Of a stretch of DNA of 64,000 bases, positions 24,401 to 34,324 are shown in pieces; within the stretch, counting starts at the first letter, position 1, and every line of letters begins with the position of its first letter. Under the pieces are notes generated by a model, which was given only the letters and a program-made list of their open reading frames with translations, was not told the origin of the DNA and did no database searches. Source of the DNA: Panorpa germanica (lineage: Eukaryota; Arthropoda; Insecta; Mecoptera; Panorpidae); assembly GCA_963678705.1 (NCBI GenBank), contig OY783209.1:9610001-9674000 (forward strand). The letters are read 5' to 3'. The translations under genes were made by a program, and so were the position numbers.

Positions 24401-26686
24401 TCCAAATGATGACCGTTACGTTGCTGGCACTCTTCTAAACGGAAACGAAGATTGGCGATAACACGTTGACACATAGCTGTCGCTATTCTTAGTCCGTATC
24501 CTTCAATTCTTGAACCAATTGAATTTTATAGGCTTTTAGATGTAAGTCTTTCTTTAAAATGTAATGTAAAGACGATTTTTTGATGTTCAACGCTTGGCTT
24601 CGCTTTCGGATGGATACAGACGGATTTTGACGAACCGACGCCTCAACTTCTTCAATTGTTTTTTCATCGCGAACTGAACGAGGACGACCAGAGTTTTGAA
24701 TTTTAACTGACGCACCTGTATTCTCGAACATCCTGATCCATTTCCTAATGCTATCGTCACTTGGCGCGTGGCGTGTACGATATAGACGTTGAGCAGTCAC
24801 TATTGAATCACCATTACGATAATACGCTCGTACGCAAAATGCGCGATGCATCCCCGAGTACTGTTCCATCGTGACTAAAACTCCACAGAATGGCGGACGC
24901 CACGAACCCCTCCCCGCACCCTTTAGACGCCCCGTTTCGAATATGGCGCGAAAACAAATACCCGATACCCTTTCTGGACACCCTGTATGATTGAAAGGGC
25001 TTGTGCATTGCTCTTACAGTTTATAAAATTGCAGTTTATACTTATAAAATTCCTCAGGCCCGCGTGGTATTTTCGCAATGTAGGTGTATTTCATTATTTT
25101 ACGGAAAATAATACAGTTTTTACTATAGTAAGTTTTTGTTGAATGACGCTAATATCAAAGAGTAATAATAAGTTTTAAAAGTAAGTACTAAGCCGGATAT
25201 GATTATAAAAACCGCAATGATTAAGAATTGTATTACCCAGTATCTCACGGGTACGCCTGTACGGGTTTTATATTGGATCTAAAGAAACATAATTAACCAG
25301 AATTTAATTTACGTTTTCCTTGTTCTTTTAGAACCTTAAAAGTTCCAATGTTTCTAAGTTAAAAATACTAAATTTAAAAAGACAATCTGTCAAAATGCTG
25401 TAGGATTTATTTTTAAAAGAAGTTCAGTGTTAGTTTATCAAAAATAAAGAAGGAAAAACAATTTCTATTACTAACTGTTATTAAGGAGGTACAGGACGTA
25501 CTGTCAATGCAAAAAGTTTATCTCTCGGTAATACGAAATGCAAAATACGAAGTACATGAGGGACGAGCAAATATTGGGACTGTACCTTTGAAAAGGAATT
25601 TTTCAATTCCCTATTAAACTGCTATTTGCTAGTTAAAATGATTTTTTTATGCATAATATCAAATTTATATTAATTCAGTTTAAATACAAATTAAATATTT
25701 TGAAAAAGGAATAATAAATTTTCCAACACTGCAAATTTACGTGTGTTGACGCATGCGTGATTTGGTTCTTTGACCAATAAATTGTTATATTTTATATAAC
25801 ATTTATTCCGATTTTGAATTTCCCGTTCAAATTGGCATTTGCAACGTTACCGGCTTATAACCTACATTTACTGTTTCTTACTGGTTTTATTTAAATATTT
25901 TCGTAAATAGGTATCCTTTTGATAATTTTCTTTTTGTAATAGTTACAGAGAAGATGCTTTTATATACACCTAGTTTTTGAAAGCCGTGTCACCATTTTTT
26001 TCATAGTTAAAAGTTATATTATGTGGTGAAATTGAGCTAAATATTATGATTTGTATGGAAAATGACTATTTTTAATCATGTATAAAAAAGAAACTATGAA
26101 CCCTAGGTCTCTAAAATTTTGAGACAGCATGTATTTGAACTATTTGCATTGACCCTCCAAATTTCACAACGTTTTCATCATTTACGTTAACGTCCAGTAC
26201 CTCCCTAAAAACAGTAATTTTAATTATTCTACTTTCAATTTTGTCCTACTGTCAAATTATCAAAAAGTATGTAACTAACCTTTAAAATTAAAACACGAAT
26301 GTGATAAGGAATGACTTTCCTGAAAACCTGAAATCTAGATTAAAATATTACTTAAAAATGTAAATTAAATATTAAAACAGTGAGTGGGAATAAAGCTTAA
26401 GGCTTAATAACTCTTTGATCTTATGGCCCTACTAAAAATTAAATCAATCTTTGGGTCTTTCAATTTTCTTTCGACTTCATAACCAGGCAACAAATAGTAC
26501 TAGGTAATAGGCAACTTTACTTACAGCTTTTCTTCCGTTTCTAAGCCAATTAAAAGTATTCAAACTTTTACTGAATTTATTTTCGAACTCCAATGGAATT
26601 TTAAGGCTGGTAACACCCTCCTGTGGCAACCCACAACACAAATAACTTTTAATTAAAAAATAAAAAACTAACACCAATAAATTCAT
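8675..26686 (-). CDS. Class B (secretin-type) peptide-hormone GPCR, nine coding exons
   Basis: Exons: 26686-26525, 18862-18692, 18575-18410, 18183-18064, 15624-15365, 12907-12703, 11716-11506, 11327-11147, 9400-8675. All junctions are GT-AG and in phase, giving 733 residues. Residues 1 to about 19 form a signal peptide (MNLLVLVFYFLIKSY). Residues 55-230 form the cysteine-rich hormone-binding domain with GDCPATWDGWTC and several N-glycosylation sites (NKT, NET, NES, NGT). Seven membrane segments follow, and TM7 carries the family signature QGFLVAMLFCYFNKEV. By family knowledge it binds a peptide hormone outside the cell and couples to G proteins inside. The 241-residue tail is long and holds YDQI, YDEV and YDSL at about Y628, Y641 and Y667. 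The subgroup is not certain: it may be the insect PTH-receptor-like or Hector-like group rather than PDF or diuretic-hormone receptors. Introns are loaded with transposons. An upstream untranslated exon is possible. Confidence 0.93.
9807..10486 (+). mobile_element. Family B element, copy 3 (both ends present)
   Basis: Left end CCCAGTAAACATTTTGGAG; right end CACTTCACCAAATTGTTTAC then TGGG. It lies in receptor intron 8, and its interior overlaps that of copy 2. Its 66-residue open frame has no recognisable domain. Confidence 0.85.
10525..11124 (+). mobile_element. Family A element, copy 3, next to a receptor splice donor
   Basis: Starts ATGGGCTTATGTCC and ends ACACAAGCCC. It carries some local rearrangement around 10800-10970. 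The right end stops 22 bases from the GT donor of receptor exon 8 at 11146. Confidence 0.9.
11717..12702 (-). other. Receptor intron 6, no repeat recognised
   Basis: Intron between exons encoding TM3/TM4 and TM4/TM5. I recognised no repeat copy or open frame in it. Confidence 0.6.
12945..13475 (+). mobile_element. Family L non-LTR retrotransposon, 3' fragment 1
   Basis: In receptor intron 5, antisense to the gene. The sequence matches the C-terminal coding part and 3' end of the element at 15781-16757: the zinc-knuckle-like region encoding CRVCGTE, then AGAATGTAGTGCC and ATTGTAAAGCCGAAAGGC near the end. It is frameshifted and 5' truncated. Confidence 0.75.
13537..14176 (-). mobile_element. 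Family A element, copy 4 (reverse orientation)
   Basis: Ends ATGGGATTGTGTCC and GACACAAGCCCAT, with a full family body, in receptor intron 5. Confidence 0.92.
14177..14682. other. No feature seen (receptor intron 5)
   Basis: Intronic AT-rich DNA between two mobile elements. Confidence 0.5.
14683..14933. mobile_element. Family B-related short element, copy 4 (intact ends)
   Basis: The two ends CCCAGTAAACATTTGGTG and the inverse of CTCCAAAATGTTTACTGGG make a compact 251-bp unit. Its interior (around GACAGGTGGAGTGG) recurs inverted at 36145-36262 and 58938-59104. No coding capacity. Confidence 0.88.
14934..15364. other. No feature seen (receptor intron 5)
   Basis: Short open frames only, and no recognised repeat. 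Confidence 0.5.
15781..16757 (+). mobile_element. Family L non-LTR retrotransposon, 3' end with coding relic
   Basis: An open frame at 15783-16208 encodes GTEIWGWKEQEKFERIQERY and RYIKWILGLDR, then a lysine-, arginine- and glutamate-rich stretch. After a stop, a shifted frame continues with CRVCGTEDETLAHIKFDC, a zinc-knuckle-like motif. This is the C-terminal tail after the reverse transcriptase of an insect LINE group common in Hymenoptera. The 3' end is AATGTAGTGCCAAATGGCA followed by an (AAT)n run, as is usual for LINEs. It is 5' truncated and broken. It lies in receptor intron 4, antisense to the gene. Confidence 0.8.
16758..17125. repeat. Purine-rich stretch and short dispersed repeat
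   Basis: 16800-16950 is A/G-rich and looks like a decayed retrotransposon piece. 17010-17125 matches about 7945-8050 (GCTATGTAAGTTTAC, then AAGTAGCCTAAT), with family A copy 5 starting directly after it. Confidence 0.45.
17126..17741 (+). mobile_element. Family A element, copy 5
   Basis: Starts ATGGCCTTGTGTCC and ends GGACACAAGCCCAT. It lies in receptor intron 4. Confidence 0.92.
17742..18063. other. Purine-rich intronic DNA, possible retrotransposon remnant
   Basis: The A/G-rich composition (for example GAAAGAAAGGACAAG) recalls the 3' part of family L, but I could not align it with confidence. Confidence 0.35.
19013..20135. mobile_element. hAT-type non-autonomous transposon with 8-bp target duplication
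   Basis: The ends are CAGTGACGTAGCTAGGTA and the near-inverse TACCTAGCTACGCCAGTG. Both flanks read GTTTTGAC (19005-19012 and 20136-20143), the 8-bp duplication typical of hAT transposons. No transposase frame remains. The interior holds a small inverted repeat around 19373-19490 and a retroelement-like piece at 19670-19990. It lies in receptor intron 1. Confidence 0.9.
19670..19990 (+). repeat. Retroelement-like 3' fragment nested in the hAT element
   Basis: The phrase ACTAGCTGTCCCGGCCACGC and the later TTAAAATCGATTAAGTAG-like segment resemble 3' tails of a widespread insect LINE/SINE group. There is also a short tandem duplication (AATATTTACTCAATCTAGTC twice). Assignment is from memory of the pattern and is uncertain. 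Confidence 0.4.
20760..21719 (+). mobile_element. 5'-truncated jockey-like LINE, reverse transcriptase relic
   Basis: Translation gives reverse-transcriptase motifs GVPKGSVLGPVLYLLFTSDL and ATYADDTAIL (the catalytic YADD), then LQAETVKYLGIHFDRRLTW, all typical of jockey-clade elements. A frameshift lies near 21045 and a stop near 21438, so it is dead. It ends in a run of A. GCAGTGCCAAATA flanks both sides (20747-20759 and 21720-21732), the target duplication of a LINE insertion. Only the 3' end was copied, so it was probably never active here. It lies in receptor intron 1. Confidence 0.92.
21733..22573. other. No gene seen (receptor intron 1)
   Basis: AT-rich. 22528-22572 contains GATCCTCCTACTCATTGAGG, which recurs at 45819-45838, so a small dispersed repeat abuts family A copy 6. 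Confidence 0.5.
22574..23184 (-). mobile_element. Family A element, copy 6 (reverse orientation)
   Basis: Full body. The left end is ATGTGCTTGTGTCC and the right end stops at GAGGACACAAG. Confidence 0.9.
23185..24072. other. No gene seen (receptor intron 1)
   Basis: No coding block or recognised repeat. Confidence 0.5.
24073..24985 (-). mobile_element. Mariner-like transposon, rearranged and internally deleted
   Basis: TA flanks both ends (24071-24072, 24986-24987) and the ends read CAGGGTGTCCAGAAAGGGTA. On the minus strand, 24869-24489 encodes the N-terminal helix-turn-helix half of a transposase (MEQYSGMHRAFCVRAYYRNG, later SGRPRSVRDEKT). Further on, another frame encodes the C-terminal end (CQRVIANLRFRLEEC, HHLDNVIFSK). 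The catalytic DDE/D middle is missing. The left 196 bp (24073-24268) is an inverted duplicate of the right end, including the transposase start codon. A second inner copy of the true 3' end begins near 24275. It is a dead composite in receptor intron 1. Confidence 0.9.
24988..26524. other. No gene seen (rest of receptor intron 1)
   Basis: AT-rich intronic DNA without recognised repeats. Confidence 0.5.
26525..26686 (-). CDS. Receptor exon 1: start codon and signal peptide
   Basis: ATG at 26686-26684 opens MNLLVLVFYFLIKSYLCCG, a typical signal peptide, and the exon continues to RNGRKA before the donor GTAAGT. The phase (0) matches exon 2, which begins ELCQYRNVP 7.7 kb away. It is the only signal-peptide exon in phase that I found upstream. 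Confidence 0.8.
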
Positions 26687-27218
26687 TTTAATAACACTTC
26701 TAACGCTCGTATTCTCGTTTATACAACTCTAACACACACAACGGTTCGATAAAATATTTAATTAAAATATCTAAATACGTGAATTAGCGTCCCTTATCAA
26801 AGACATGTATATAATAACTACAATTACAGTATATAACGAAATTAACAATACCTAATTGATTAGCGAAAACATTGATAAAATATAAGCAAATTAAAGCTGT
26901 CATTTCAATTAATAGATAAGATATCAACGAAATATTATTTGAGATAATCAGGTAAACTGTATGATCAGTTCGTAGACGATCTGATAACCAATTGATTTAT
27001 GAATATATAGTAAATCAAAGTGTCATCTTGATACAATGAAATGAAAATATGTTCGATTTTGAGTTTGCCGCCTCAATAATTTGGATTAGAAGATTTTTAT
27101 TGGGTAATAAATGTACTATCACTTTTAGAAGAGTAATAATTCACTACAATAACAATCAGTTATTACGTAGTCGTTTAATTACTAATTTTTTAGTTATTTA
27201 AACATAAAAATAGTGGTC
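26687..27218. other. Receptor 5' flank
   Basis: Contains the 5' untranslated start of the receptor transcript and presumably its promoter on the minus strand. No clear TATA element could be assigned. Confidence 0.4.
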
Positions 27219-27935
27219 AAATAACAAAAATTTCCGGAGAGCCAAATATTGGTGGAGAGCTGGGGTTTATCATTACAAATAAAGTTTTAAAAATCCCCAT
27301 CGATTCTATGTGTGCTTCAAAAGTTATTCGGGGTCAAAGGTCAAAATTTGAGGTTTTTTTGATTTTTCTCGAAAACGGTAAGTTTTATCAAAAAAAACTT
27401 CAAACCAAAGTTGTAGATCTTAAAATTCTCTACAAAAATGGTTCTAATGATTTTTTTCCTAAAAGTTACCATTCCTGAGATATCGCGATTCTAAGAGTCA
27501 CATTATACATGATATGCATACATTTCCACGCCACCTGTGAGGTAGTGTACTCGGCTATTCAACACTTGTATCGAGTATACTATTAAGTTCAAACATGGCT
27601 AGGCAATCAACTGAACCCAGAAGACTGGGGTTGGTCTCTCCATTAAAATCACAGGAATCTTCCTCTATTATACTCAACTGGAAATTTGATGGTACACGCT
27701 GAAGAACACAGCAACCAGACTTTTTTACAGCCACATCATTTTCCCACCCCCAATCATTTCCGACTGATGTTGGAAATTGATAGTTAATACTCTGCAAACG
27801 ATTCAAACTGTACTCCCACCTGCTCCAGAAAAACTCTTCAACACTATTTTTTGCAATTGCAAAAAAGATTGTAGTGCCAAATGATAAACCCCAGCTCTCC
27901 ACCAATATTTGGCTCTCCGGGAATTTTTGTTATTT
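27219..27935 (-). mobile_element. Non-autonomous element with about 55-bp inverted ends and an ORF
   Basis: The left end (AAATAACAAAAATTTCCGGA, then GAGCCAAATATTGGTGG and GGGGTTTATCAT) is repeated inverted at the right end with one or two changes. A minus-strand open frame of 116 residues (27905-27555) starts inside the right arm (MVESWGLSFGTTIFFAIAKN). I do not recognise it. No target duplication is clear, so the superfamily is open. Confidence 0.8.
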
Positions 27936-28886
27936 CAAATGTCTATCTTGACCGGGCTAAAGTAGGTATAATCCAAACACAATTACTATAATATAATATA
28001 TACTCTAATATAAACTAATATACAATGTTTTGTGATCTATTTTACTGTTTTAAAATACATATTCATACTCATAAATCTTGTTAAGAACATCTTAGGATTA
28101 TTTGATCTTAAGAAGAGCTTTCTAAAGATAAAAGGCTTTTAGAATAAGTAGAGTAAGGTTATTGTTGATTAATTTTTACTAAGTTTTAACATAGATGCAA
28201 TATTATATATAAATCTTGAAAAACTAACCTAAAATGTTAAATTTTTTGTACCCAAATACTGACTGAACTATTTGAACTTGACAAACCAAAGTTAAAAGAT
28301 GTTTACGTATAATCTGTCTAATCTATATTCAATGTCAAGTAAAATATAACGACAATTGTTACTAACCAAACATTTCGGAGTCACGTGAACGTCAAATATT
28401 GCCATGTTGTTTTGTAACATAACCTTGTTAGGTAACGGGATAATCCGTAACAGTTTTTATCTAAAGTTTATCTTATTAAGTCCTATCAATTGGACCAAGT
28501 TTAGAAATAACAGAAAAGTTATCAAAAGAAGAGTGGAAGGGGCTCGCCAGAAAGGAAATTCCCACACTCTTATATACTTTATATTTACATAACCACACTT
28601 TTGTAGATCATATTTCTTGTATATTTTTCCTTGTTTAATATATAAGTAGCAGAATTGAGTCATTTTTTATTCTTTATACTGGATATTTTAAAACGTATTT
28701 AAAAGCCAGTTTACATTACCTCTTGAAAATTTTTCAAAGTCGAAAAATGTACGAAGATTTAGAAGACTCGTTAAATTTATTTTTAGTTACCTTTTATGTA
28801 AAAAATATAATGTTTAATTACCTTATGTTTTGCTAGTAGTTGTCTCTTTGGATATTATAATATCTCTTTATAAATTACATCACACA
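27936..28886. other. No gene seen
   Basis: Short open frames on both strands at 28404-28663 overlap each other and have no recognisable content. Confidence 0.5.
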
Positions 28887-29404
28887 ATGGGCTTGTGTCC
28901 TCATTTTTTAGTGGTCGATTTTTCAATTGTTGATTGAAATTGATGTTAATAAATGTCAATACACATTTATGTGCGTGTCTATTTTATTAAATATCTAAAT
29001 ATTGACGGAGATATAGCAATTAAAAGTTTGAATTGTAGTTTTAGCGCTAGAAATGGTCGGCCATATTTGTATGACATAAAATACATTTTAACGTCAGTTA
29101 TTTGTTGAGTAGGTCAGTGCTGTGGTAATGTTTTGTAGCTGTTGGTAGTCGAAATAATCAAGGTAAGTCAAAGAATAATAAGTTTTTATTTTATTTAACC
29201 CTGTTACGGCAGACATAATATTGGAATTTTATTGTTCCTCGAAATAGCAGTAAATAATATTTGATATTTTGATATATAAATACATATATCAGAGATTTAT
29301 GAGCTATAAGATTGACAGCGGTTGTGATGTCACATGCATTTGGAATGTGTACACAGTTGAATCCCTTTAATAATGAAAGAGACAAAATGACTTTTTTAAT
29401 TGTA
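28887..29404 (+). mobile_element. Family A element, copy 7 (right end lost)
   Basis: Starts ATGGGCTTGTGTCC and breaks off after GACTTTTTTAATTGT, so the last roughly 110 bases of the family are missing. A short local duplication (AATAAATGTCAATACACATT) sits near the start. Confidence 0.9.
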
Positions 29405-30096
29405 AAACTAGTCTGTGTTGCAACTAGTCTGTTCTAATGTGAAAGACCCGTTATCTGTCTACGCACTATTTCAAACGCAATCTACAGCAACAAAAACTTA
29501 CCAAAATTCTCGCTAAAACCACTATTACCACAAATCACAAACACGCAATAAAAACTTGGAAAAATGCGTAATATACTTATAGTATTTAACTAAATTACTG
29601 ACAGTAATGGATTGCATATTACTTTAGGAGAAATACAAATAATTCTATGCAAACACACAACAACAAAAAATTGAAACAAATAATTCATAAGTTATAAATT
29701 CATCTTTAAACCAGTTCAAGGATTATTCATATTTGTAAATCTACATAAAACAAACACATGTAAAATTATTCGTTATCGCTTCTAAATGTATGATGCCATA
29801 TATATCTCATGTTAATAATAAAATACAGTGGTGTCAAAGGGTAAAGGGTCACGAGGATCACGTGTTTAGAGTACTGAAGACTGCCAAGTCATTCAAAGAC
29901 TGAACTCGTACAATTATTTGTTTTATTGCGTTATTTTCGTATAGCGATAGCTGACGTAAGTTTTGTTCACTAGAATTTGAAAAAGATTTGAACTAATATT
30001 GGCTAATAGGTCAAATGTCAAAAATGTACTGTGCTGCTCGAACTGTTTTGTCCTGTTTATGACGATTTAAGTCACAAAGATCTTCTTAACACTTCT
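29405..30096. other. No gene seen
   Basis: No coding block or recognised repeat. Confidence 0.5.
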
Positions 30097-30870
30097 ATAA
30101 AACTGTACTATTGGTGTATATTGATAAAGAGTTGGCTACCAGAACCTCAAATGTCAATGGGCTTGTGTCCTATTCTTTAATTTCTATAAAAGTGTACTAT
30201 ATATTGATAAAGTGGGTTACTAGAACCTCAAATGTTCAATTATTTTTTAATAACTCCTTATATGTTGAGAGATATTAACAATTAAAAAAGTAATTTTGTC
30301 TCTTTAATTATTAAAGGAATTCAACGTTGTACACATTCCAAGTGCATATGACATCACAATCCTTGTGTAAGGCTACCAACCTTACAAATCATAAATCTCT
30401 GCTATATTTATATATCAAATATTATTTACAACTATTTCAAGGAACAATAAAATTTCAATATTTTGTCTCCCTTAGCAGGGTTAAATAAAATAAAAACCTA
30501 TTATTCTTTGATTTGACTTGATTATTTGACTACCAACAGCTACAGAACATTACCACAGCACTGACCTACTCAACAAATAACTGACGTTAAAATGCATTTC
30601 ACGTCATACAAATATGGCCGACCATTTCTAGCGCTAAAACTACATTTCAAATTTTTAATTGCTATATCTCCGTCAATATTTAGATATTTAATAAAATAGA
30701 TCCGCCAATACACATTTATTAACATCAATTTCAATCAACAATTGAAAAATCTACCACTAAAAAATGAGGAGACAAGCCCATTTACTTTTTAATAACTCGC
30801 CATATTTTAAAAAATATTAAAAGTCATTTTGTCTTTTTAATTATTAAAGCGATCCAACGTTATAGTAAAT
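30097..30870 (-). mobile_element. Old family A copy interrupted by a younger one
   Basis: 30097-30156 (CTATAAAAC... to ACCAGAACCTCAAATGTC) and 30782-30870 (CTTTTTAATAACTC to GATCCAACGTT) are consecutive parts of a worn family A copy. The younger copy 8 sits between them. Confidence 0.7.
30157..30781 (-). mobile_element. Family A element, copy 8 (reverse), nested in an older copy
   Basis: Ends ATGGGCTTGTGTCC and GAGACAAGCCCAT, with a full body. Because the host is a relative of known sequence, the insertion point can be compared with an empty site (see findings). Confidence 0.92.
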
Positions 30871-30912
30871 ACCAATACGTCACGTCCGAGGATTTGCAAA
30901 TAATCTCATGTA

Positions 30913-31125
30913 TAGTCCAAATTACAATAGTTCGGCAGCGACTTATACTTAAAAGGTTATAAGAGCGGTATAAATCTATAATACGATAATGAATTTCATC
31001 TTATTCGTTTCTATATACATTATAGAAAAATAAGTGAGTCAGTGCTTTTTAGTTATATCGGTAGTTTATACCCCACAACTTGTTTTAAGTATGAGTCGCC
31101 GCCGAACTCTCGTCATTTCAACTAT
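30913..31125. mobile_element. Family D short inverted-repeat element, copy 1
   Basis: The ends TAGTCCAAATTACAATAGTT and the inverse of AACTCTCGTCATTTCAACTA pair up, with TA on each side. The interior matches 60496-60705 in inverted orientation (GGTTATAAGAGCGGTATAAA). Size, TA borders and lack of coding fit a mariner-type miniature element. Confidence 0.75.
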
Positions 31126-31254
31126 ACTTATTTCTTCTGTGTCGTTATACGCAGAGCCAAAACAAGCGCCAAAAGTAAAGTTAAAATTTGTTATAGTCAA
31201 AATAAAAACGTCAATATACATATATTAAAATTTATTGCAATAGAAATTGAAAAA

Positions 31255-31300
31255 ACAACCCCTAAAGAAGGAGTTCACAAGCCCATTAAACACAAAAGTG
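31255..31300. repeat. Worn family A end
   Basis: CACAAGCCCATTAAAC preceded by CCCTAAAGAAGGAGTT resembles the last 30 bases of family A. Confidence 0.4.
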
Positions 31301-31476
31301 CACTATACCCGCTAAATCCGAAACGTAAACTCATGTTTGTACACATTCGTGTTTTAATTTGAGTGACAGATTGTCACATTTTGCACATTTTCATATAATA
31401 TAGTTTTTTTAATTTAAAAACATTGGACCTTGTAAGGTTATAAGGAAAAGAAAGAAAATGTAAATTAAGAGGGGGG

Positions 31477-32000
31477 TAAGGTCAAAACGATAAAAAAGCA
31501 GCATATTTTCGATAATGTTTTTTGACGACACAGTTAATATATAATTATTTCTATAACTACTACATGATAAAATTACATTTGAAGAATACTTTATGAAATT
31601 TTCATAAATAAATATCAAGAAATGAGGCATTGACAGCGAATCTCCGCAGACGTCACAAAAAAAAGTAACATTGCGATGCCACTCATAACTCATCACTGGA
31701 TTTTCTGAAATCGAAAAATCAAAATGATTTCACTAGTTGATAAGTTTCTGCAGGTAACGCTGTCTATTTTTTCCTTTTTTATTGATTTTTCAATTTTTTA
31801 CAGCAGTTAAAAGTCAAAATACTGATTTTTCATGAAAAAAATCAGAAACTTTGTTATTTTAAAATACGTTAAAATTAAAAAATTAAAAAAACTCGACAGC
31901 GTTACCTCGGCATTTATGTAAAGAAAGACTGTGCAAAATTTCAAAAGAATCGGTCCAGTAGATTTTGAGCTAGAGAGGGCACCGACTCTGAAAAAGCTAT
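31477..32000 (+). repeat. Family C dispersed repeat, copy 2 (uninterrupted)
   Basis: Matches 6097-6465 joined to about 7037-7160 (shared TTTTTTGACGACACAG, GCGAATCTCCGCAGACGT, ACCGACTCTG). The repeat may extend to about 32130. No long open frame. Confidence 0.7.
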
Positions 32001-32129
32001 GTGTGAAAAACCGCATTTAAAAGTTTCAAAGTAACACGAAAGCAGACCAGAGAGGTGAAGACTTAAAACTCTATATCTCTGACAGTTTTACTCCAATTGA
32101 CTTCAAATTTTTACACAATAAACTTAATA

Positions 32130-33126
32130 TGTTGTGCAATAATATAAATAAATAAAAAAAAGTTGAACCCTTAAGTACAAAATTAAAACAATGAGTGGGA
32201 ATTGTACTTATAGCATAACGTTTAAATATAAATAATATGTTAGAGTTCAGTGTAAGTTTATCACAAACTCCGTTTTCTCTACTGTTAATTCGTCAGAGAT
32301 TGAAATTGCCTCTTCCTTCTTACTCCGATTTCAACTCCGTTTAGAATAACTGGAATAACCCGGTTCAGAAACTTTAAGAGCCATTGGGGGTCAATTATCT
32401 TACATTCAGATTTAGTTAGTATAATTATAATTTCAAAAAAAAAATCACCTTATCACATAGATAAAGGGGAATGACCGAATTTATGCAAAGTTTGTAAATT
32501 TCGTCATTTTTTCCACACTAATTGAAAACTACATTAAGTATATTGAATAACATTTAACAAAGTGAGATCCTTTTAAATTGTAACTACATTCTTCAACGGT
32601 TTTTTTTTTGTTGTAAATTCCAAAGAAACTCGTTTTGCAGGTTTACTAGATCATTAGTACGGCTCGGGGCATAATTCTTTTGTGCTAAGTCATTCTCCCG
32701 TGCCATTAATTCTCTTCTACCCTCGTTAAAGTAACATTATCTGTTATGAATTCAATCTAACCTAAAAATATATTCAAATATTGGTATTAAAAACAGATAA
32801 CTGTCGGATTTGTTAAAGAGATTTTATCATAGATAAAAGAATAGAGCTCCTGGTTTCTTATCAGTATTAAAATTCCTGAAATATCTAACTTCAAATGCAT
32901 AATGCATCGTAATACCCATAATGGGTTATGAAATGAACCATTAATTAATTGATAGTTTCTATAAACATTAATGACATATATTTAATGGCATATAAAGTAT
33001 TATCATTAGAGATTTCAAGGTTGCAAGGTCTTCTGGGTATCTGGGTCGGCTAGAATCTTTTGATGAACTTTTTCAATGCAATCGATTTTTCATCTAATCT
33101 GATTGTGCATATATGGCCGATCTTTT
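32130..33126. other. No gene seen
   Basis: AT-rich intergenic DNA. Confidence 0.5.
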
Positions 33127-33760
33127 AGTTTTGTGTCCTTATTTTTTAGTGGTTGTTTTTTCAATTGTTGATTGAAATTGATGTTAATAAATGTGTATTG
33201 GCGTGTCTATTTTATTAAATATCTAAATGTTGACGAAGATATAGCAATTAAAAGTTTGAATTGTAGTTTTAGCGCTAGAAATGGTTGGCCATATTTGTAT
33301 GACGTGAAATACATTTTAACGTCAGTTATTTGTTGAGTAGGTCAGTGCTGTGATAATGTTCTGTAGCTGTTGGTAGTCAAATAATCAAGTCAAATCAAAG
33401 AATAATAAGTTTTTATTTTATTTACCCCTGTTACGGCAGACATATTATTGCAATTTGATTGTTCCTTGAAATAGCTGTAAATAATATTTGATATTTTGAT
33501 ATATAAATACATATAGCAGAGATTTATGAGCTGTAAGGTTGGTAACCTTACACAAGGATTGTGATGTCATATGCACTGGAATGTGTTCAACGTTGAATCC
33601 CTTTAATAATTAAAGAGACAAAATGACTTTTTTAATTGATAATATCTCTTAACATATAAGGAGTTATTAAAAAATAATTGAACATTTGAGGTTCTAGTAA
33701 CCCACTTTATCAATATATAGTACACTATTGTAGAAATTAAGACATAGGACACAAGCCCAT
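33127..33760 (+). mobile_element. Family A element, copy 9
   Basis: The left end is worn (TTTTGTGTCCTTATTTTTTA). The right end is GGACACAAGCCCAT. Confidence 0.92.
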
Positions 33761-34324
33761 TTTTTCACAAGTGTACATTTATGTATCTAAATTGCCACAT
33801 AAGTTATTATTTATGACATAACAGAAGAACATATGTTTAAAGTTGACACGGTGACAAACATATATTTAAAATATGAAATTCAAATGTGTGTAGTTCATAA
33901 TTTGCATTGATAACCTCTATTTTATTTAACCTTGCACATTAATTATTAGATTGACAGACAGATTGATAAACAAATATTTGAACAAAAACGTGGAATAAGG
34001 TTTATGACTATGTCGAAGTTATTATCATAAATCTGGAAATACCAGTCTTATTTCTGTATTATTTTGATAAAGTATTCAACGCTGACAATTGTTTATAGTA
34101 TTGTGTCGGTACAACGGAAACTGAAATCTTATATCTATGGTAATTCAAAGTATAATCTGTGTTTCTGTGATAACCTCAGTTCAAGTGCACCAACAACTGA
34201 AATTAGAACGTAGGTACATAAATTTAAATACCCACTCAGGTACTAAATTTAAATGATGTAATCCTAAATTGTATGTTTTCAGTTTATGCATTCATTGCTA
34301 GTTGTTGACGTATTTTATTTTAGC
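33761..34324. other. No gene seen
   Basis: No coding block or recognised repeat. Confidence 0.5.

Noticed and set aside
31034-31362. Two overlapping plus-strand frames
   Set aside because: They fall in a family D miniature element and its flank, with no protein family signal.
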